A stretch of DNA of 64,000 bases. Origin: Clostridium ganghwense (GTDB lineage: Bacteria; Bacillota; Clostridia; Clostridiales; Clostridiaceae). The translations under genes and the position numbers were made by a program. Positions 16,626 to 28,584 of this stretch are shown here, piece after piece (the stretch's first letter is position 1; every line of letters starts with the position of its first letter). Location of the stretch: positions 310,001 through 374,000 of the forward strand of contig NZ_JAPQES010000003.1 in NCBI RefSeq assembly GCF_026735165.1. The letters run 5' to 3'. The notes below the pieces were generated by a model, which saw nothing but the letters and a program-made list of their open reading frames with translations, did not search any database and had not been told where the DNA came from.

Positions 16626-18644
16626 TTATTTAAAAAGATTTAATAAAATTCCTCCATGACTTGCTATTACTCCGGCAAATACCAAAGATACAATTGTCAT
16701 AAGCTTAATTAATATATTCATTGCAGGTCCTGAAGTATCTTTAAATGGATCTCCTACTGTGTCACCAACAACTGCTGCTTTATGAGCATCACTACCTTTT
16801 CCTCCATGTACTCCACCTTCAATATACTTCTTAGCATTATCCCAAGCTCCACCTGCGTTAGCCATTAATATTGCCATAAGTACTCCTGATGAAACGGCAC
16901 CAGCAATCAATCCGCCAAGTGCTTCTGTTCCAAGAAGCATACCTATTGCTAAAGGTACAACTATTGCAAGTATTCCTGGAAGAACCATCTCTTTTAGTGC
17001 TGCTGCTGTTGAAATATCAACACATTTTTTATAATCCGGCTTAGCCTTCCCCTCCATTATTCCTGGAATATTTTTAAATTGACGACGAACTTCTTCAATC
17101 ATCTCATTAGCTGCTTTTCCAACTGATTCCATAGTTAAAGAACCGAATAAGAATGGAAGCATAGCTCCTAATAATAACCCTACAAGAGTAACAGGTGTTA
17201 ATAAGTTAATAGCACTTAATTCTGTTTTTTGTGCATAAGAAGCAAATAAAGCTAAAGCTGTAAGTGCTGCGGAACCTATAGCAAATCCTTTTCCTATAGC
17301 CGCTGTTGTGTTACCTACTGAATCAAGCTTATCAGTAATATCTCTAACGCTTGAAGGAAGTTCTGACATCTCAGCAATTCCTCCTGCGTTATCAGCAATA
17401 GGTCCATATGCATCAACAGCAACTGTAAGTCCAGTAGTAGAAAGCATTCCTACAGCTGCAAGAGATATTCCATATAAGCCCATTGAAATATCACTAGCTC
17501 CTCCCATAATATAGAAAGAAAACAACACACCAACCGCTATAAATATTATAGGCATCATAGTAGAATACATTCCTACAGCAAGCCCTGATATTATAGTAGT
17601 TGCTGGCCCTGTTTCTGATTGTTTAGCTATTTTTTTTACATACTTATATTCATCAGCAGTATATATTTCTGTAACTTTACCTATTAATGTACCAACAACT
17701 AATCCAGCAAGTATTGCCCCAAACGCCTTATAATCTCCAAAAACTTTATTACTAAGTATAAATGCACCTATTATAACAAGTATACCTCCAATGTATGTTC
17801 CAGTATTAAGTGCTTTTTGAGGATTTTCTCCTTTGCTTTTTCTTGCAAAAAGAATTCCTATAATTGATGCTATTATACCAATTGAAGCTAACGTTAAAGG
17901 AAACATTATTTTGGTTTGATCATTGGTAAATAAAAAATATCCCAAAGTTAAAGCTGAAATTATTGATCCTACATATGATTCAAATAAATCTGCTCCCATA
18001 CCAGCAACATCACCAACATTATCACCAACATTATCTGCTATAACTGCTGGATTTCTTGGGTCATCTTCTGGTATTCCTGCTTCAACTTTACCAACAAGGT
18101 CTGCTCCTACATCTGCGGCTTTAGTATATATTCCTCCACCTACACGAGCAAACAATGCTATAGAACTTGCTCCAAGTCCAAATCCAGTTATGAAATTAAC
18201 ATCATTACCAAAAGCTAAATAAAATACAGTAAGTCCTAAAATTCCTAGCCCAACTACTGATAGTCCCATTACCGCTCCACCTGAAAAAGCTATTTTTAGA
18301 GCTTTGCTCTGGCCATGTCTTGCGGCTTCTGCAGTTCTAACATTAGCTTTTGTAGCTACTCTCATTCCAAAATATCCTGCAAAAATAGAAAATATTGCTC
18401 CAAAGACAAAGCATACTGCAGTTTGAAAACTTATTGCTAATACTATTACAATTGCTACAACAATTATAAAGATTGCTAAATATTTGTATTCTGTAATTAA
18501 AAAGGCCATAGCTCCTTCATGAATGTACCCTGCAATCTCTTTCATCCTATCGTTTCCTGAACTTTCTTTAGTAATTTCATTACTAAAAACAAATGCAAAA
18601 AGTAAAGCTAAAATTCCACATATAATTGGCAAATATGTATTCAC
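16626..18644 (-). CDS. hppA: Membrane-bound ion-pumping pyrophosphatase
   Basis: Multi-spanning pump of 672 aa (about 16 helices) that couples PPi hydrolysis to Na+ and/or H+ export. Catalytic loops are intact: [62 protein letters not shown] and [14 protein letters not shown]. The potassium-site segment reads [18 protein letters not shown], with Ala rather than Lys after TT, which marks the K+-dependent class; many of that class pump Na+. Start is GTG after GGAGGAGAAG. It could recover energy from the PPi made by anaerobic biosynthesis. Monocistronic between secG and rnr. Confidence 0.95.
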   Translation of the reverse strand: MNTYLPIICGILALLFAFVFSNEITKESSGNDRMKEIAGYIHEGAMAFLITEYKYLAIFIIVVAIVIVLAISFQTAVCFVFGAIFSIFAGYFGMRVATKANVRTAEAARHGQSKALKIAFSGGAVMGLSVVGLGILGLTVFYLAFGNDVNFITGFGLGASSIALFARVGGGIYTKAADVGADLVGKVEAGIPEDDPRNPAVIADNVGDNVGDVAGMGADLFESYVGSIISALTLGYFLFTNDQTKIMFPLTLASIGIIASIIGILFARKSKGENPQKALNTGTYIGGILVIIGAFILSNKVFGDYKAFGAILAGLVVGTLIGKVTEIYTADEYKYVKKIAKQSETGPATTIISGLAVGMYSTMMPIIFIAVGVLFSFYIMGGASDISMGLYGISLAAVGMLSTTGLTVAVDAYGPIADNAGGIAEMSELPSSVRDITDKLDSVGNTTAAIGKGFAIGSAALTALALFASYAQKTELSAINLLTPVTLVGLLLGAMLPFLFGSLTMESVGKAANEMIEEVRRQFKNIPGIMEGKAKPDYKKCVDISTAAALKEMVLPGILAIVVPLAIGMLLGTEALGGLIAGAVSSGVLMAILMANAGGAWDNAKKYIEGGVHGGKGSDAHKAAVVGDTVGDPFKDTSGPAMNILIKLMTIVSLVFAGVIASHGGILLNLFK

Positions 18645-18840
18645 TTTCTTCTCCTCCTTTTTTCTTTATATTCGCCTTCCCTTGATGCTAAAATTCTTTG
18701 GTATTTTTGGTAACAAATATTAATTTGGATTAACTTTATACTTATTATACATCATTAATTTTACATTTTCCATAATTTTATACTTATTTGTAAATTTTAT
18801 ACATAATTTTACTCTTTATAGTTAATATTTTTCATAATAA

Positions 18841-18886
18841 AAAAATAAAACATATAGACCTCAACTAGGTTTATATGCTTTATTTT
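18841..18886 (-). terminator. Terminator after secG
   Basis: AAAATAAAACATATA(G)ACCT pairs with AGGTTTATATGCTTTATTTT; U-rich on the minus strand after the stem. It lies about 35 nt past the secG stop. The remaining spacer to hppA (18645-18840) shows no gene. Confidence 0.75.
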
Positions 18887-18920
18887 TAATTGATACTGCT
18901 ATATAAAGTTATATTTTACA

Positions 18921-19148
18921 TTATTTTAATAAATTTAAAACTATTGTAACTGCAGCAAATATTATAGATAAAATTACAGTTGACTTAGCTAAAACACTTT
19001 CATATGTTTTTGTTTTATTTTTAGAAAAAAATGTTTCATTTCCTGAAGATACTAAATTAAATCCATCAGTTTTACCAGGTTGTTTTAAAACAGTAATAAT
19101 TAATGCTATTGCAACAATTACCTGTACAGCTATTAAAAATGTATGCAT
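18921..19148 (-). CDS. secG: Preprotein translocase subunit SecG
   Basis: Small membrane subunit of the SecYEG channel, 75 aa, with two membrane helices (FLIAVQVIVAIALIITVLKQ and STVILSIIFAAVTIVLNLL) separated by a Gly/Asn-rich loop (KTDGFNLVSSGNETFF) typical of SecG. ATG at 19146-19148 follows GGGAGGTG; an upstream frame start at 19175 would place that site inside the gene. It lies between eno and hppA, in the usual clostridial neighbourhood of rnr. Confidence 0.92.
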   Translation of the reverse strand: MHTFLIAVQVIVAIALIITVLKQPGKTDGFNLVSSGNETFFSKNKTKTYESVLAKSTVILSIIFAAVTIVLNLLK

Positions 19149-19293
19149 TACATACACCTCCCACTTCTTCAGCATATTTATATTAAATAGCTTAATTTAC
19201 ATTATCACTAAATATTTTATCACACTAAAAAAGAAAAAACAATAAAATAAAATTGCTTAATTTGTTAGATACTCTTTAAAATTGAGTATATTA

Positions 19294-19334
19294 AAAGATA
19301 GAGTCACAACACCAAGTTTGTGACTCTATCTAAA
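19294..19334 (-). terminator. Terminator of the pgk-tpiA-gpmI-eno operon
   Basis: Strong stem AGATAGAGTCACAA / TTGTGACTCTATCT with TTTTAATAT following on the minus strand, about 40 nt after the eno stop. Confidence 0.85.
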
Positions 19335-19375
19335 TTTATTTATAATTTTAACATGGGCAAAATTTACTATTTATA

Positions 19376-20689
<1,314 letters not shown>

Positions 20690-20775
20690 CTAAAATTAAA
20701 TAAAAGATTAATTTATTTATGTATACAGCAAATACTAAAACTTAATTTTATTATCTACTGTTACCTACATTTTTA

Positions 20776-22308
20776 TTAAATAAGACTTTTACCAGTCATT
20801 TCTGATGGTATTTCTTCTTCCATAGCAGTAAGCATTGTTGGTGCTATATCTGCAAGGATTCCACCTTTTCTTAATTCTTTACCTTCTGCTTCTTTAGATA
20901 CATAAACAAATGGTACAAGATTTGTTGTATGAGCTGTCATAGGATTACCATTAGAATAATCTATCATTTGCTCACAGTTACCATGGTCTGCTGTAATAAA
21001 TACTGTACCGTTTTTCTCTAGTATTTTATCCACAACTTTGCCTAAACATTCATCAACTGTTTCAACTGCTTTAACAGCTGCATCTACAACTCCTGTATGT
21101 CCTACCATATCAGGGTTTGCATAGTTAAGTATAATTACATCATATTCATCAGTATCTAATCTATTTAATAATTCTTCAGTTACTTCATAAGCACTCATTT
21201 CAGGTTTCAAATCATAAGTTGCAACCTTTGGTGAAGGTATTAATGCTCTGTCTTCATCCGGATTAGCTTTTTCAACTCCTCCATTAAAGAAGAAAGTTAC
21301 GTGAGCATATTTTTCTGTTTCTGCAATTCTTAATTGTTTTTTACCTAACTTACTTATATATTCTCCTAAAGTATTAAGATATGCTTCCGGTTTGAAAGCA
21401 ACTTCTACATTTTCAATAGTCTTATCATACTCAGTCATAGTAACAAAAGTTAAATCTAAATTGTTTCTTTTGAAACCATCAAATACTTTATCATTTAATG
21501 ATCTTGTTAATTCTCTTGCTCTATCCGGCCTAAAGTTAAAGAATATAACTGAATCTCCATTTTTGATAATATCTATAGATTTATCACCTTTAGTTATAAC
21601 TGTTGGAAGAACAAACTCATCTGTTTTATTATCATGATAAGAGCGTTCTATAGCTTCTTTTGCACTACTTGCGTATTCGCCTTTACCTAAAGCTAAAGCA
21701 TTATATGCAAGTTCTACTCTTTCCCATCTATTATCTCTATCCATAGCATAATATCTTCCTGAAACAGTAGCTATAGCGCCTACTCCTATTTCACTCATGT
21801 AATCTTCTATTTCTTCTACATATTTTATTGCTGATGAAGGTGGAGTATCTCTACCATCTAGGAAAGCATGTACATATACTTTTTCTAATCCCTTTTCCTT
21901 AGCAAACAGTAATAACCCTTTTAAATGGTCAATATGAGAATGTACTCCTCCATCAGATAATAATCCTAATAAATGAAGAGAAGAATTATTCTTAATTGCA
22001 TTATCTACAGCTTTTACTAAAGCTTCATTTTCAAAGAAATCTCTATCTTCAATAGATTTTGTTATTCTTGTAAGTGCTTGGTACACTACTCTTCCTGCAC
22101 CTATATTCAAATGTCCAACCTCTGAATTACCCATTTGACCGTCTGGAAGTCCTACTGCTAAACCACTAGCTCCTATTTCTGTATGAGGATACTTATTCCA
22201 TAAGCTATTAAAGTTAGGATGTTTAGCTATTCTAACAGCATTTCCATCTTCATAATTTGATATACCAAATCCGTCTAAAATCATAAGCATTACAGGATTT
22301 TTAGCCAT
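20776..22308 (-). CDS. gpmI: 2,3-bisphosphoglycerate-independent phosphoglycerate mutase
   Basis: Interconverts 3- and 2-phosphoglycerate using two Mn2+ ions and a phosphoserine intermediate; 510 aa. Motifs: LMILDGFGI with the metal Asp, QMGNSEVGH carrying the nucleophilic Ser, [49 protein letters not shown] and [11 protein letters not shown]. The ATG at 22306-22308 has GGAGGTG at proper spacing, so the longer start (22317) is not used. Between tpiA and eno in the glycolytic operon. Confidence 0.97.
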   Translation of the reverse strand: MAKNPVMLMILDGFGISNYEDGNAVRIAKHPNFNSLWNKYPHTEIGASGLAVGLPDGQMGNSEVGHLNIGAGRVVYQALTRITKSIEDRDFFENEALVKAVDNAIKNNSSLHLLGLLSDGGVHSHIDHLKGLLLFAKEKGLEKVYVHAFLDGRDTPPSSAIKYVEEIEDYMSEIGVGAIATVSGRYYAMDRDNRWERVELAYNALALGKGEYASSAKEAIERSYHDNKTDEFVLPTVITKGDKSIDIIKNGDSVIFFNFRPDRARELTRSLNDKVFDGFKRNNLDLTFVTMTEYDKTIENVEVAFKPEAYLNTLGEYISKLGKKQLRIAETEKYAHVTFFFNGGVEKANPDEDRALIPSPKVATYDLKPEMSAYEVTEELLNRLDTDEYDVIILNYANPDMVGHTGVVDAAVKAVETVDECLGKVVDKILEKNGTVFITADHGNCEQMIDYSNGNPMTAHTTNLVPFVYVSKEAEGKELRKGGILADIAPTMLTAMEEEIPSEMTGKSLI

Positions 22309-22329
22309 TCTTCTCACCTCCAGTAAAAT

Positions 22330-22425
22330 CAGTTTGCAGTTTAGAATTTACAGCTTAAAGTTAATTATATTTTACTTAAGCAAAATCTCCTTAACTGTTC
22401 ACTGTAAACTAAACCTTAAACTTTC
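22330..22425. repeat. Degenerate 7-nt repeat hairpin between tpiA and gpmI
   Basis: Arm A (22330-22364) divides into heptamers CAGTTTG CAGTTTA, GAATTTA CAGCTTA, AAGTTAA. Arm B (22391-22425) divides into TTAACTG TTCACTG, TAAACTA AACCTTA, AACTTTC. Arm B is roughly the inverse complement of arm A, so the transcript can fold into a long imperfect hairpin around a 26-nt loop, without a U-run terminator. It fills nearly the whole spacer. Confidence 0.65.
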
Positions 22426-22431
22426 TTTTGT

Positions 22432-23184
22432 TTATTTATCGTAATTTACTATTGCAGCGAAATCTTCTGCTTTTAGTGAAGCTCCACCTATTAATCCTCC
22501 ATCGATATCAGGTTTTGCCATTTGTTCTTTTATTGTAGCTGGTTTAACTGAACCACCGTATTGTATTCTCATCTTTTCAGCTGTTTCTTTTCCAAACATT
22601 TCTGCAACAACGCTTCTTACATAAGCTATTGTTTCATTTGCTTGATCAGCAGTAGCTGTTTTACCTGTTCCTATAGCCCATATTGGTTCATATGCTATAA
22701 CAGTTTTTTCAACTTGTTCTGCAGTTAATCCTGCTAAATCAAGTTTAATTTGTTTTCCTAATACTTCTTCTGTTATATTTCCTTCTCTTTCTTCAAGAGT
22801 TTCTCCTATACAAAGTATTGGAATTAAATTATGTTCGAAAGCTTTTTTCATTTTCTTATTTAATGCTTCATCAGTTTCAGCAAAATATGTTCTTCTTTCA
22901 CTGTGTCCTAAAACAGCATATTGTACTCCCATTTCCTCAAGCATAGCTGGTGCAGTTTCTCCAGTAAACGCTCCGCTTTCTTCAAAGTGCATGTTTTGAG
23001 CTCCAACCTTTATGTTTGTTCCTTCAGTAGCTTTTACTACTGCATCTAGACATATAGTTGATGGACAAACTACTACATCACAGTTTGCATCCTTAACTAA
23101 TGGCTTTAATTCTTCAACTAATTTTACTGCTTGTGAAACAGTATTGTTCATTTTCCAGTTTCCTGCTATAATTGCTTTTCTCAT
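22432..23184 (-). CDS. tpiA: Triosephosphate isomerase
   Basis: Interconverts dihydroxyacetone phosphate and glyceraldehyde 3-phosphate; 250 aa. It begins [15 protein letters not shown] with the active-site Lys in NWKM, has the electrophilic His in LGHSERR, the catalytic Glu in [16 protein letters not shown], and phosphate-binding loops IQYGGSVKP and [11 protein letters not shown] follows GGGGTG. Flanked on both sides by heptad-repeat hairpins. Confidence 0.98.
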   Translation of the reverse strand: MRKAIIAGNWKMNNTVSQAVKLVEELKPLVKDANCDVVVCPSTICLDAVVKATEGTNIKVGAQNMHFEESGAFTGETAPAMLEEMGVQYAVLGHSERRTYFAETDEALNKKMKKAFEHNLIPILCIGETLEEREGNITEEVLGKQIKLDLAGLTAEQVEKTVIAYEPIWAIGTGKTATADQANETIAYVRSVVAEMFGKETAEKMRIQYGGSVKPATIKEQMAKPDIDGGLIGGASLKAEDFAAIVNYDK

Positions 23185-23206
23185 TTAAAACACCCCGCTC
23201 TTTTTT

Positions 23207-23278
23207 AGTTGGAAGTTGAAAGTAGATAATGGAGAGCTATTTTTACATTACTCTCAACTATCTTTATCCAACTTTCCA
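23207..23278. repeat. Degenerate 7-nt repeat hairpin between pgk and tpiA
   Basis: Arm A (23207-23234) splits into AGTTGGA AGTTGAA, then AGTAGAT AATGGAG. Arm B (23251-23278) splits into CTCTCAA CTATCTT, then TATCCAA CTTTCCA. Arm B is approximately the inverse complement of arm A, around a 16-nt T/A-rich loop. No poly-U tract follows, so it is not a standard terminator. Confidence 0.65.
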
Positions 23279-23326
23279 TTTATATATTATTATTATTTAT
23301 TGATGGTTAACATCAGTTTGTTAACA

Positions 23327-24523
23327 TTATTTATCACTTAATGCTACTATTCCTGGTAATTCTTTTCCTTCTAAGAATTCAAGTGAAGCTCCTCCACCTG
23401 TTGAAATATGAGTCATTTTATCTCCAAATCCTAATTGGTTAACAGCAGCAGCACTATCTCCACCACCAATTATTGTTGTAGCATCAGCTTCAGCCATAGC
23501 TTCAGCAACAGCTATAGTTCCTTTTGCAAAGTTTGCAAATTCAAATACTCCCATTGGTCCATTCCATACAACCGTTTTTGCACCTTTTACAGCATCTGCA
23601 TAAAGTGTTGAAGTTTTAGGTCCTATATCTAATCCCATATATCCTTCTGGTATATTTTGATCTTCAGTTACAACTGGTTCAGTTTCTGCTGAGAATTCAG
23701 CTCCAACTACATTATCTACAGGAAGTAAGAACTTAACTCCTTTAGCTTCAGCTTTTTCCATCATTTCTTTAGCATATTCAACTCTATCTTCTTCTACAAG
23801 TGATTTTCCAATTGTGTATCCTTGAGCTTTTAAGAATGTGTAAGCCATTCCTCCACCTATAATTAATGTATCTACTTTTTCAAGTAAATTGTTTATAACA
23901 TTAATTTTATCAGAAACTTTAGCTCCTCCAAGAATTGCAACAAATGGTTTTACTGGAGTTTCAACAGCATCTCCTAAGAATTGTAATTCTTTTTGAATCA
24001 AATATCCACATGCTGCTTCTTCAACAAACTCAGTTACTCCAACAGTTGAACAATGAGCTCTGTGAGCAGTTCCAAAGGCATCATTTACAAATATATCTGC
24101 AAGTGAAGCTAATTCTTTTGAAAAATTTTCTTCATTTTTAGTTTCTTCTTTTCTGTATCTAGTATTTTGAAGTAAAACAACATCTCCATCTTTCATATTA
24201 GCTACAGCATTTTTAGCATTTTCTCCAACTACATTATCGTCAGCTGCAAATACAACTTCACATTCTAACATTTCTGAAAGTCTTTTTGCAACTGGTGCAA
24301 GTGATAATTCAGGTTTTGCTTCTCCTTTTGGTTTTCCAAGGTGTGAGCAAAGTATTACTTTTGCACCATTTTCCATAAGATATTTAATAGTTGGCATAGC
24401 TCCTACTAATCTATTTTCATCAGTAATTACTCCGTCTTTTAGTGGAACATTGAAGTCGCATCTTACTAGTACTTTTCTGCCTTTAACATTGATATCCTCT
24501 ACAGTTTTCTTGTTCAATTTCAT
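23327..24523 (-). CDS. pgk: Phosphoglycerate kinase
   Basis: Transfers phosphate from 1,3-bisphosphoglycerate to ADP; 398 aa. Signature blocks: [52 protein letters not shown], and the C-terminal nucleotide-binding [10 protein letters not shown] and [15 protein letters not shown]. The ATG at 24521-24523 follows GAGAGGAGA; an upstream frame start at 24541 would lie in that site. First gene of the pgk-tpiA-gpmI-eno operon, with its own CggR-type operator upstream. Confidence 0.97.
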   Translation of the reverse strand: MKLNKKTVEDINVKGRKVLVRCDFNVPLKDGVITDENRLVGAMPTIKYLMENGAKVILCSHLGKPKGEAKPELSLAPVAKRLSEMLECEVVFAADDNVVGENAKNAVANMKDGDVVLLQNTRYRKEETKNEENFSKELASLADIFVNDAFGTAHRAHCSTVGVTEFVEEAACGYLIQKELQFLGDAVETPVKPFVAILGGAKVSDKINVINNLLEKVDTLIIGGGMAYTFLKAQGYTIGKSLVEEDRVEYAKEMMEKAEAKGVKFLLPVDNVVGAEFSAETEPVVTEDQNIPEGYMGLDIGPKTSTLYADAVKGAKTVVWNGPMGVFEFANFAKGTIAVAEAMAEADATTIIGGGDSAAAVNQLGFGDKMTHISTGGGASLEFLEGKELPGIVALSDK

Positions 24524-24693
24524 AATAATATCTCCTCTCATTTTTCTGGAAAAATATTTAAATTTATAAAATTTGCAAATTACTTATTAAAAATTAGTTA
24601 TGAAAACATACCATATGTACTAAATCTTCATAATTATTATTCTACACTTTTTTTATAATATTTATTATTTATATTAAATATTTAGGTCTTTTT

Positions 24694-24732
24694 ATGTCCC
24701 ACCTTATTCATTAATGTCCCACTTCCATTATA
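24694..24732 (-). promoter_or_regulatory. CggR-type operator and promoter of the pgk operon
   Basis: Two direct copies of GTGGGACAT lie at 24714-24722 and 24694-24702 (minus strand), 20 bp apart, starting 4 bp after a TATAAT -10 box (24727-24732). A TTTTAA at the -35 position is 17 bp further upstream. The same pair, spacing and promoter geometry occurs before cggR. B. subtilis CggR binds repeated CGGGAC/GGGAC-type half-sites and releases with fructose-1,6-bisphosphate. The rest of 24524-24882 has no gene; it holds the pgk leader (about 170 nt) and a terminator. Confidence 0.82.
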
Positions 24733-24775
24733 ATGTAAAGTAGATAATTTTAAAATAGTATTTGTAAAAAAATTT

Positions 24776-24826
24776 AAAAGAAGTTTAGGAAAATATATTT
24801 CATACTTAATCCCTAAACTTCTTTTG
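24776..24826 (-). terminator. Terminator of the nucleoside ABC transporter operon
   Basis: AAAAGAAGTTTAGG pairs with CCTAAACTTCTTTT around a 23-nt loop; poly-T follows on the minus strand. It isolates the transporter from the CggR-controlled pgk promoter. Confidence 0.85.
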
Positions 24827-24882
24827 TTAAACTTATTTTATATTATTTTAGATTATATTTCTCTTTTTTAACTTTTCTTATC

Positions 24883-25800
24883 CTATCTTTCTCCCTTAAT
24901 ATATGGTTCACCATCTGCTTTAGGCGGCGTAGTTTTTCCAACAAAACCAGCAAGAGCTAACATTGTTAAAATGTATGGAATACTTGCATAGAATTCATTT
25001 GGTAAATGTATAGCAGTAAAACTTTGAGCTGCCATTTGGAAAGCACTACCAAAAGCAAAAAGCATACATGCCCACATTGTTCCAGTTGGTTTCCAGTTAC
25101 CAAATATCATTGCAGCAAGAGCTATGAATCCACGACCTGCTACCATACCTTCTTTATAAACAGGAGTTATACCTATAGATAAAGCCGCTCCCCCTAATCC
25201 TGCTAATACTCCTGATAATATAACACATAAATATCTCATTTTATAAACATTTATTCCAAGAGTATCTGCTGCACTTGGATGTTCTCCAACAGCTCTTATT
25301 CTAAGTCCTAACGGAGTTTTAAACAATACAAAATTTGATACTAAAACTAATACAATTGCTAATATAACAAACCAGTTTAAGTCCTTTAGCACTGGAACAT
25401 TCTTTAAAAATCCTGGAAGACTATACGATAACCCTTTAACTACATCAGTTTGACCACCTGTTTTAAATATTGGTCCTATCAAGAAACTAGCTAAAGCTGT
25501 TGCAAAAAGATTTATAGCTGTACCTGATATAACCTGATCCGCTCTTAAATTTATACTTAAAAATGCATGCACTGCTGCAATAGCTCCCCCAGCTATCATT
25601 GCAAATATAATTCCCATAATAGGGCTTCCTGTAATATATGATCCTAAGACTGCAAAGAAAGCTCCTATTATCATCATACCTTCTAACCCTATATTAACTA
25701 CTCCTGATCTTTCTGAAAAAACTCCTCCAAGTCCTGCAAATATAAGTGGTGCTGCCATTCTTAATGTGGAGGCTATTAATGGTATTATAACATTATCCAT
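24883..25800 (-). CDS. ABC transporter permease, nucleoside/BMP family (NupQ-like)
   Basis: Inner-membrane permease of 305 aa in the BPD_transp_2 family, with FAGLGGVFSERSGVVNIGLEG, RAVGEHPSAADTLGI (cytoplasmic coupling segment) and GRGFIALAAMIFGNWKP, all typical of the RbsC/YufQ-like permeases paired with BmpA lipoproteins. It overlaps the upstream permease by 8 nt. With that permease, the double ATPase and the BmpA-like lipoprotein it should form a nucleoside importer. Confidence 0.9.
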   Translation of the reverse strand: MDNVIIPLIASTLRMAAPLIFAGLGGVFSERSGVVNIGLEGMMIIGAFFAVLGSYITGSPIMGIIFAMIAGGAIAAVHAFLSINLRADQVISGTAINLFATALASFLIGPIFKTGGQTDVVKGLSYSLPGFLKNVPVLKDLNWFVILAIVLVLVSNFVLFKTPLGLRIRAVGEHPSAADTLGINVYKMRYLCVILSGVLAGLGGAALSIGITPVYKEGMVAGRGFIALAAMIFGNWKPTGTMWACMLFAFGSAFQMAAQSFTAIHLPNEFYASIPYILTMLALAGFVGKTTPPKADGEPYIKGER

Positions 25801-26887
25801 TTATTACCTCTCCTTTCTTTTTCTTATCTGCAAAGTACTTAACAATATAATCTGTTGCAACAAAGATTATTATAATTGATTGAATTAAAAATACAATTTC
25901 CTTTGGAATATCATTAAACTGAAGCATTGTAGCACTACTCTTTAGAGCGCCAAATAAAACTGCAGAAGCTATACAGCCTATTGGATTAGACTTTGCAAGA
26001 AGAGCAACTGCTATACCATCAAATCCAAAGTTAGGAAAAGCCATAAAGTCTTGAACTTGATATGTGATACCAGCTACATGTGTAGCACCACCTATACCTG
26101 CAAGAGCTCCTGATAATACCATTGCTAAAACTATATTTTTAGTTACATTTATACCACCATATTCTGAAGCTGAAGGATTAATACCTACCCCTCTTATTTC
26201 ATAACCAATAGTAGTTTTCCATAATAACCAGTAAATAAATATTGCAAAGATTATTGCTATGAAAATACTTATATTACCCTTACTTATATTACTTAAAGGC
26301 ATTAATCTAGCACTTTCTTGAATTAACGGAGTAGATGATTTTCCTGGAACAGCAAATACAGATTTCTTTATTATCCAGTTTGCAAAAAACATACCTATAT
26401 AGTTCATCATAATTGTATTGATAACTTCATTTGTACCAAATTTAGCTTTAAGAATTCCTGGTATTCCACCCCATATAGCTCCTATTACAATACCTCCAAG
26501 TATAATAAGTATTACGTGTATTACAGGATTTAGCCCAGGAATTAATCCAATTATTCCACCAGCAATCATTCCCATTATAAATTGTCCTTCAGCACCTATA
26601 TTAAAAAGACCACATCTAAATGCTATTGAATGAGCAATCCCTGTAAAAATTAATGGTGTTACATAAGTTATAGTTGTAAGTGTATTTCTTTTAGTAGCAA
26701 AGCTTCCCTGCCAAATTGTACTAAATAAATCACTTAAAGCTGAAAAATATTGTGTTATAGGATAACCTTTAGACCACATTACAAAAAATACTGCTACAAA
26801 TATAGAAACAATTATTGCGAATAATGGGAAAATAAGGCTTTTTATTCCGTCCTTAATATTGTTTAAAACACTATTATCTTTACTCAA
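25793..26887 (-). CDS. ABC transporter permease, nucleoside/BMP family (NupP-like)
   Basis: Second permease, 364 aa, with extended N-terminus and segments FRCGLFNIGAEGQFIMGMI, NEVINTIMMNYIGMF and RGVGINPSASEYGGI, matching the larger permease of the guanosine (NupNOPQ) and purine-nucleoside (PnrA-type) systems. Start is TTG at 26885-26887 after GAGGTG, nested in the end of the ATPase gene (8-nt overlap), suggesting translational coupling. Confidence 0.9.
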   Translation of the reverse strand: MSKDNSVLNNIKDGIKSLIFPLFAIIVSIFVAVFFVMWSKGYPITQYFSALSDLFSTIWQGSFATKRNTLTTITYVTPLIFTGIAHSIAFRCGLFNIGAEGQFIMGMIAGGIIGLIPGLNPVIHVILIILGGIVIGAIWGGIPGILKAKFGTNEVINTIMMNYIGMFFANWIIKKSVFAVPGKSSTPLIQESARLMPLSNISKGNISIFIAIIFAIFIYWLLWKTTIGYEIRGVGINPSASEYGGINVTKNIVLAMVLSGALAGIGGATHVAGITYQVQDFMAFPNFGFDGIAVALLAKSNPIGCIASAVLFGALKSSATMLQFNDIPKEIVFLIQSIIIIFVATDYIVKYFADKKKKGEVING

Positions 26888-28415
26888 CTTTGCTCACCTC
26901 TTTTTCATCTAAGCTTCCTCCAGCCATAAGTATACCAAGCTTTTGTTCGTCTGCATCTTTTCTGTCCAATATACCTACTATTTTTCCATCATACATAACT
27001 GCAATTCTATCTGATAAAGCTAAAACTTCATCTAGCTCAAAAGATACTAAAAGAACAGCTTTTCCTGCATCTCTTTCTGCTACAAGTCTTTTATGTATGA
27101 ATTCGATAGCTCCAACATCTACTCCCCTTGTAGGTTGCGCCGCTATTAATAAATCAGGATTTTTAGATATTTCTCTAGCAACAATTAGTTTTTGCTGGTT
27201 TCCACCAGATAATGCAGAAGCATGAACTTCATCATTAGGAGTTCTTACATCAAATTCTTTTATTATTTTCTGTGCAAATTCTCTTACTTTCTTATAATCT
27301 ATAACTGTATTCTTACTGAAAGGAGCTTTATGCTGCATTCCTAAAATTGAATTTTCAAATAAAGAATATTTAAGTATAAGTCCTCTTTTGTGCCTATCTT
27401 CTGGAATATGTCCTACTCCACTATCTACAATTTCTCTAGGTGTTTTGCCAAAAATATCTTTACCATTCAAAGATATTTTACCATTTTGGGGTTTTCTAAG
27501 ACCTGTTAAAACTTCTAAGAATTCAGTTTGACCATTTCCATCAACTCCTGCAATTCCTAAAATTTCTCCCCCATTTATTGATAGATTTATTCCATTTATA
27601 GCTGGTAAATCTCTATTATCATTTGCATGAAGATTTTCTATTTTTAATACTTCTCCTCTTAATTTACTTTCTTTTTTTTCAACTATAAGATTAACCTTTC
27701 TTCCTACCATAAGTTCAGCAAGCTCATCTATAGATGTATCCTTTGTATTAACTATACCCGTCACTTTTCCACGTCTTATAATTGTAACTCTATCACTCAT
27801 ACTCATAACTTCTTTTAGCTTATGAGTTATAAGAATTACTGATTTTCCTTCAGCCTTTAAATTTTCTATTATAATTCCTAATTCTTCAATTTCTTGTGGA
27901 GTTAATACTGCAGTTGGTTCGTCTAGAATCAGTATTTCTGCACCTCTGTATAAAGCCTTTAAGATTTCTACCTTTTGCTGTTGTCCAACACCTATGTCTT
28001 CTATAACAGCATTTGGATCAATATTAAAGCCATACTTTTTAGCTAACTCTTCAACATCCTTAATAGCTTTATTTATATCCAATTTAACACCTTTTTTAGG
28101 TTCCATTCCCAATACAATATTTTCTGCTACAGTAAAGTTATGAACAAGCATAAAATGTTGGTGTACCATTCCTATTCCTAATTTTATTGCATCATTTGGA
28201 TTAGTTATTTTAACCTCTTTACCTCTAACAAAAATTTGTCCCTTTTCTGGTTGATAAAGTCCATATAAAACATTCATCAATGTAGTTTTTCCTGCACCAT
28301 TTTCTCCAAGTAAAACGTGTGTTTCACTTTTTAACAATGTAAAATCCACATTATCATTAGCTGTTGTACCTGGAAAAACCTTAGTAATCTCTTTCATTTC
28401 AATTACTTTATCCAT
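26880..28415 (-). CDS. ABC transporter ATPase, nucleoside/BMP family (NupO-like)
   Basis: Tandem-domain ATPase of 511 aa. Domain 1 has Walker A GENGAGKTTLM, Q-loop HQHFML, signature IGVGQQQKVEI and Walker B ILILDEPTAVL. Domain 2 has the variant loop GVDGNGQTEFLE, signature LSGGNQQKLIVAR and QPTRGVDVGA in place of DEPT, the usual degenerate second site of sugar/nucleoside importers. Strong ribosome site GGAGGACAATA. Separated from the bmpA-like gene by an attenuating hairpin. Confidence 0.93.
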   Translation of the reverse strand: MDKVIEMKEITKVFPGTTANDNVDFTLLKSETHVLLGENGAGKTTLMNVLYGLYQPEKGQIFVRGKEVKITNPNDAIKLGIGMVHQHFMLVHNFTVAENIVLGMEPKKGVKLDINKAIKDVEELAKKYGFNIDPNAVIEDIGVGQQQKVEILKALYRGAEILILDEPTAVLTPQEIEELGIIIENLKAEGKSVILITHKLKEVMSMSDRVTIIRRGKVTGIVNTKDTSIDELAELMVGRKVNLIVEKKESKLRGEVLKIENLHANDNRDLPAINGINLSINGGEILGIAGVDGNGQTEFLEVLTGLRKPQNGKISLNGKDIFGKTPREIVDSGVGHIPEDRHKRGLILKYSLFENSILGMQHKAPFSKNTVIDYKKVREFAQKIIKEFDVRTPNDEVHASALSGGNQQKLIVAREISKNPDLLIAAQPTRGVDVGAIEFIHKRLVAERDAGKAVLLVSFELDEVLALSDRIAVMYDGKIVGILDRKDADEQKLGILMAGGSLDEKEVSKVE

Positions 28416-28488
28416 TATTGTCCTCCTTTCACATATTCAAGTCCAATTATGTTCATTATTAAAATCTATATATGATATAAGATTTTTG

Positions 28489-28523
28489 AAAAGGCTAGAT
28501 GTATAATACACCTAGCCTTTGTT
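28489..28523 (-). terminator. Attenuator hairpin between lipoprotein and ATPase genes
   Basis: Stem AAGGCTAG / CTAGCCTT with TTTTC after it on the minus strand, 60 nt downstream of the lipoprotein stop. A leaky terminator here would give more lipoprotein than ATPase and permease, common in ABC importers. Confidence 0.65.
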
Positions 28524-28584
28524 ATTACACCTAGCTTTTAATCTATTTTCACTATATTCTTTTATAAAAACTTTTACTTTTTAA

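Noticed and set aside
24694-24722. Treating the GGGAC repeats as part of the ABC transporter operon
   Set aside because: They are downstream of the transporter terminator and directly upstream of pgk in transcription order.
26890-27225. Plus-strand open frame opposite the nucleoside ABC ATPase gene
   Set aside because: Antisense shadow; the ATPase motifs on the minus strand are complete.
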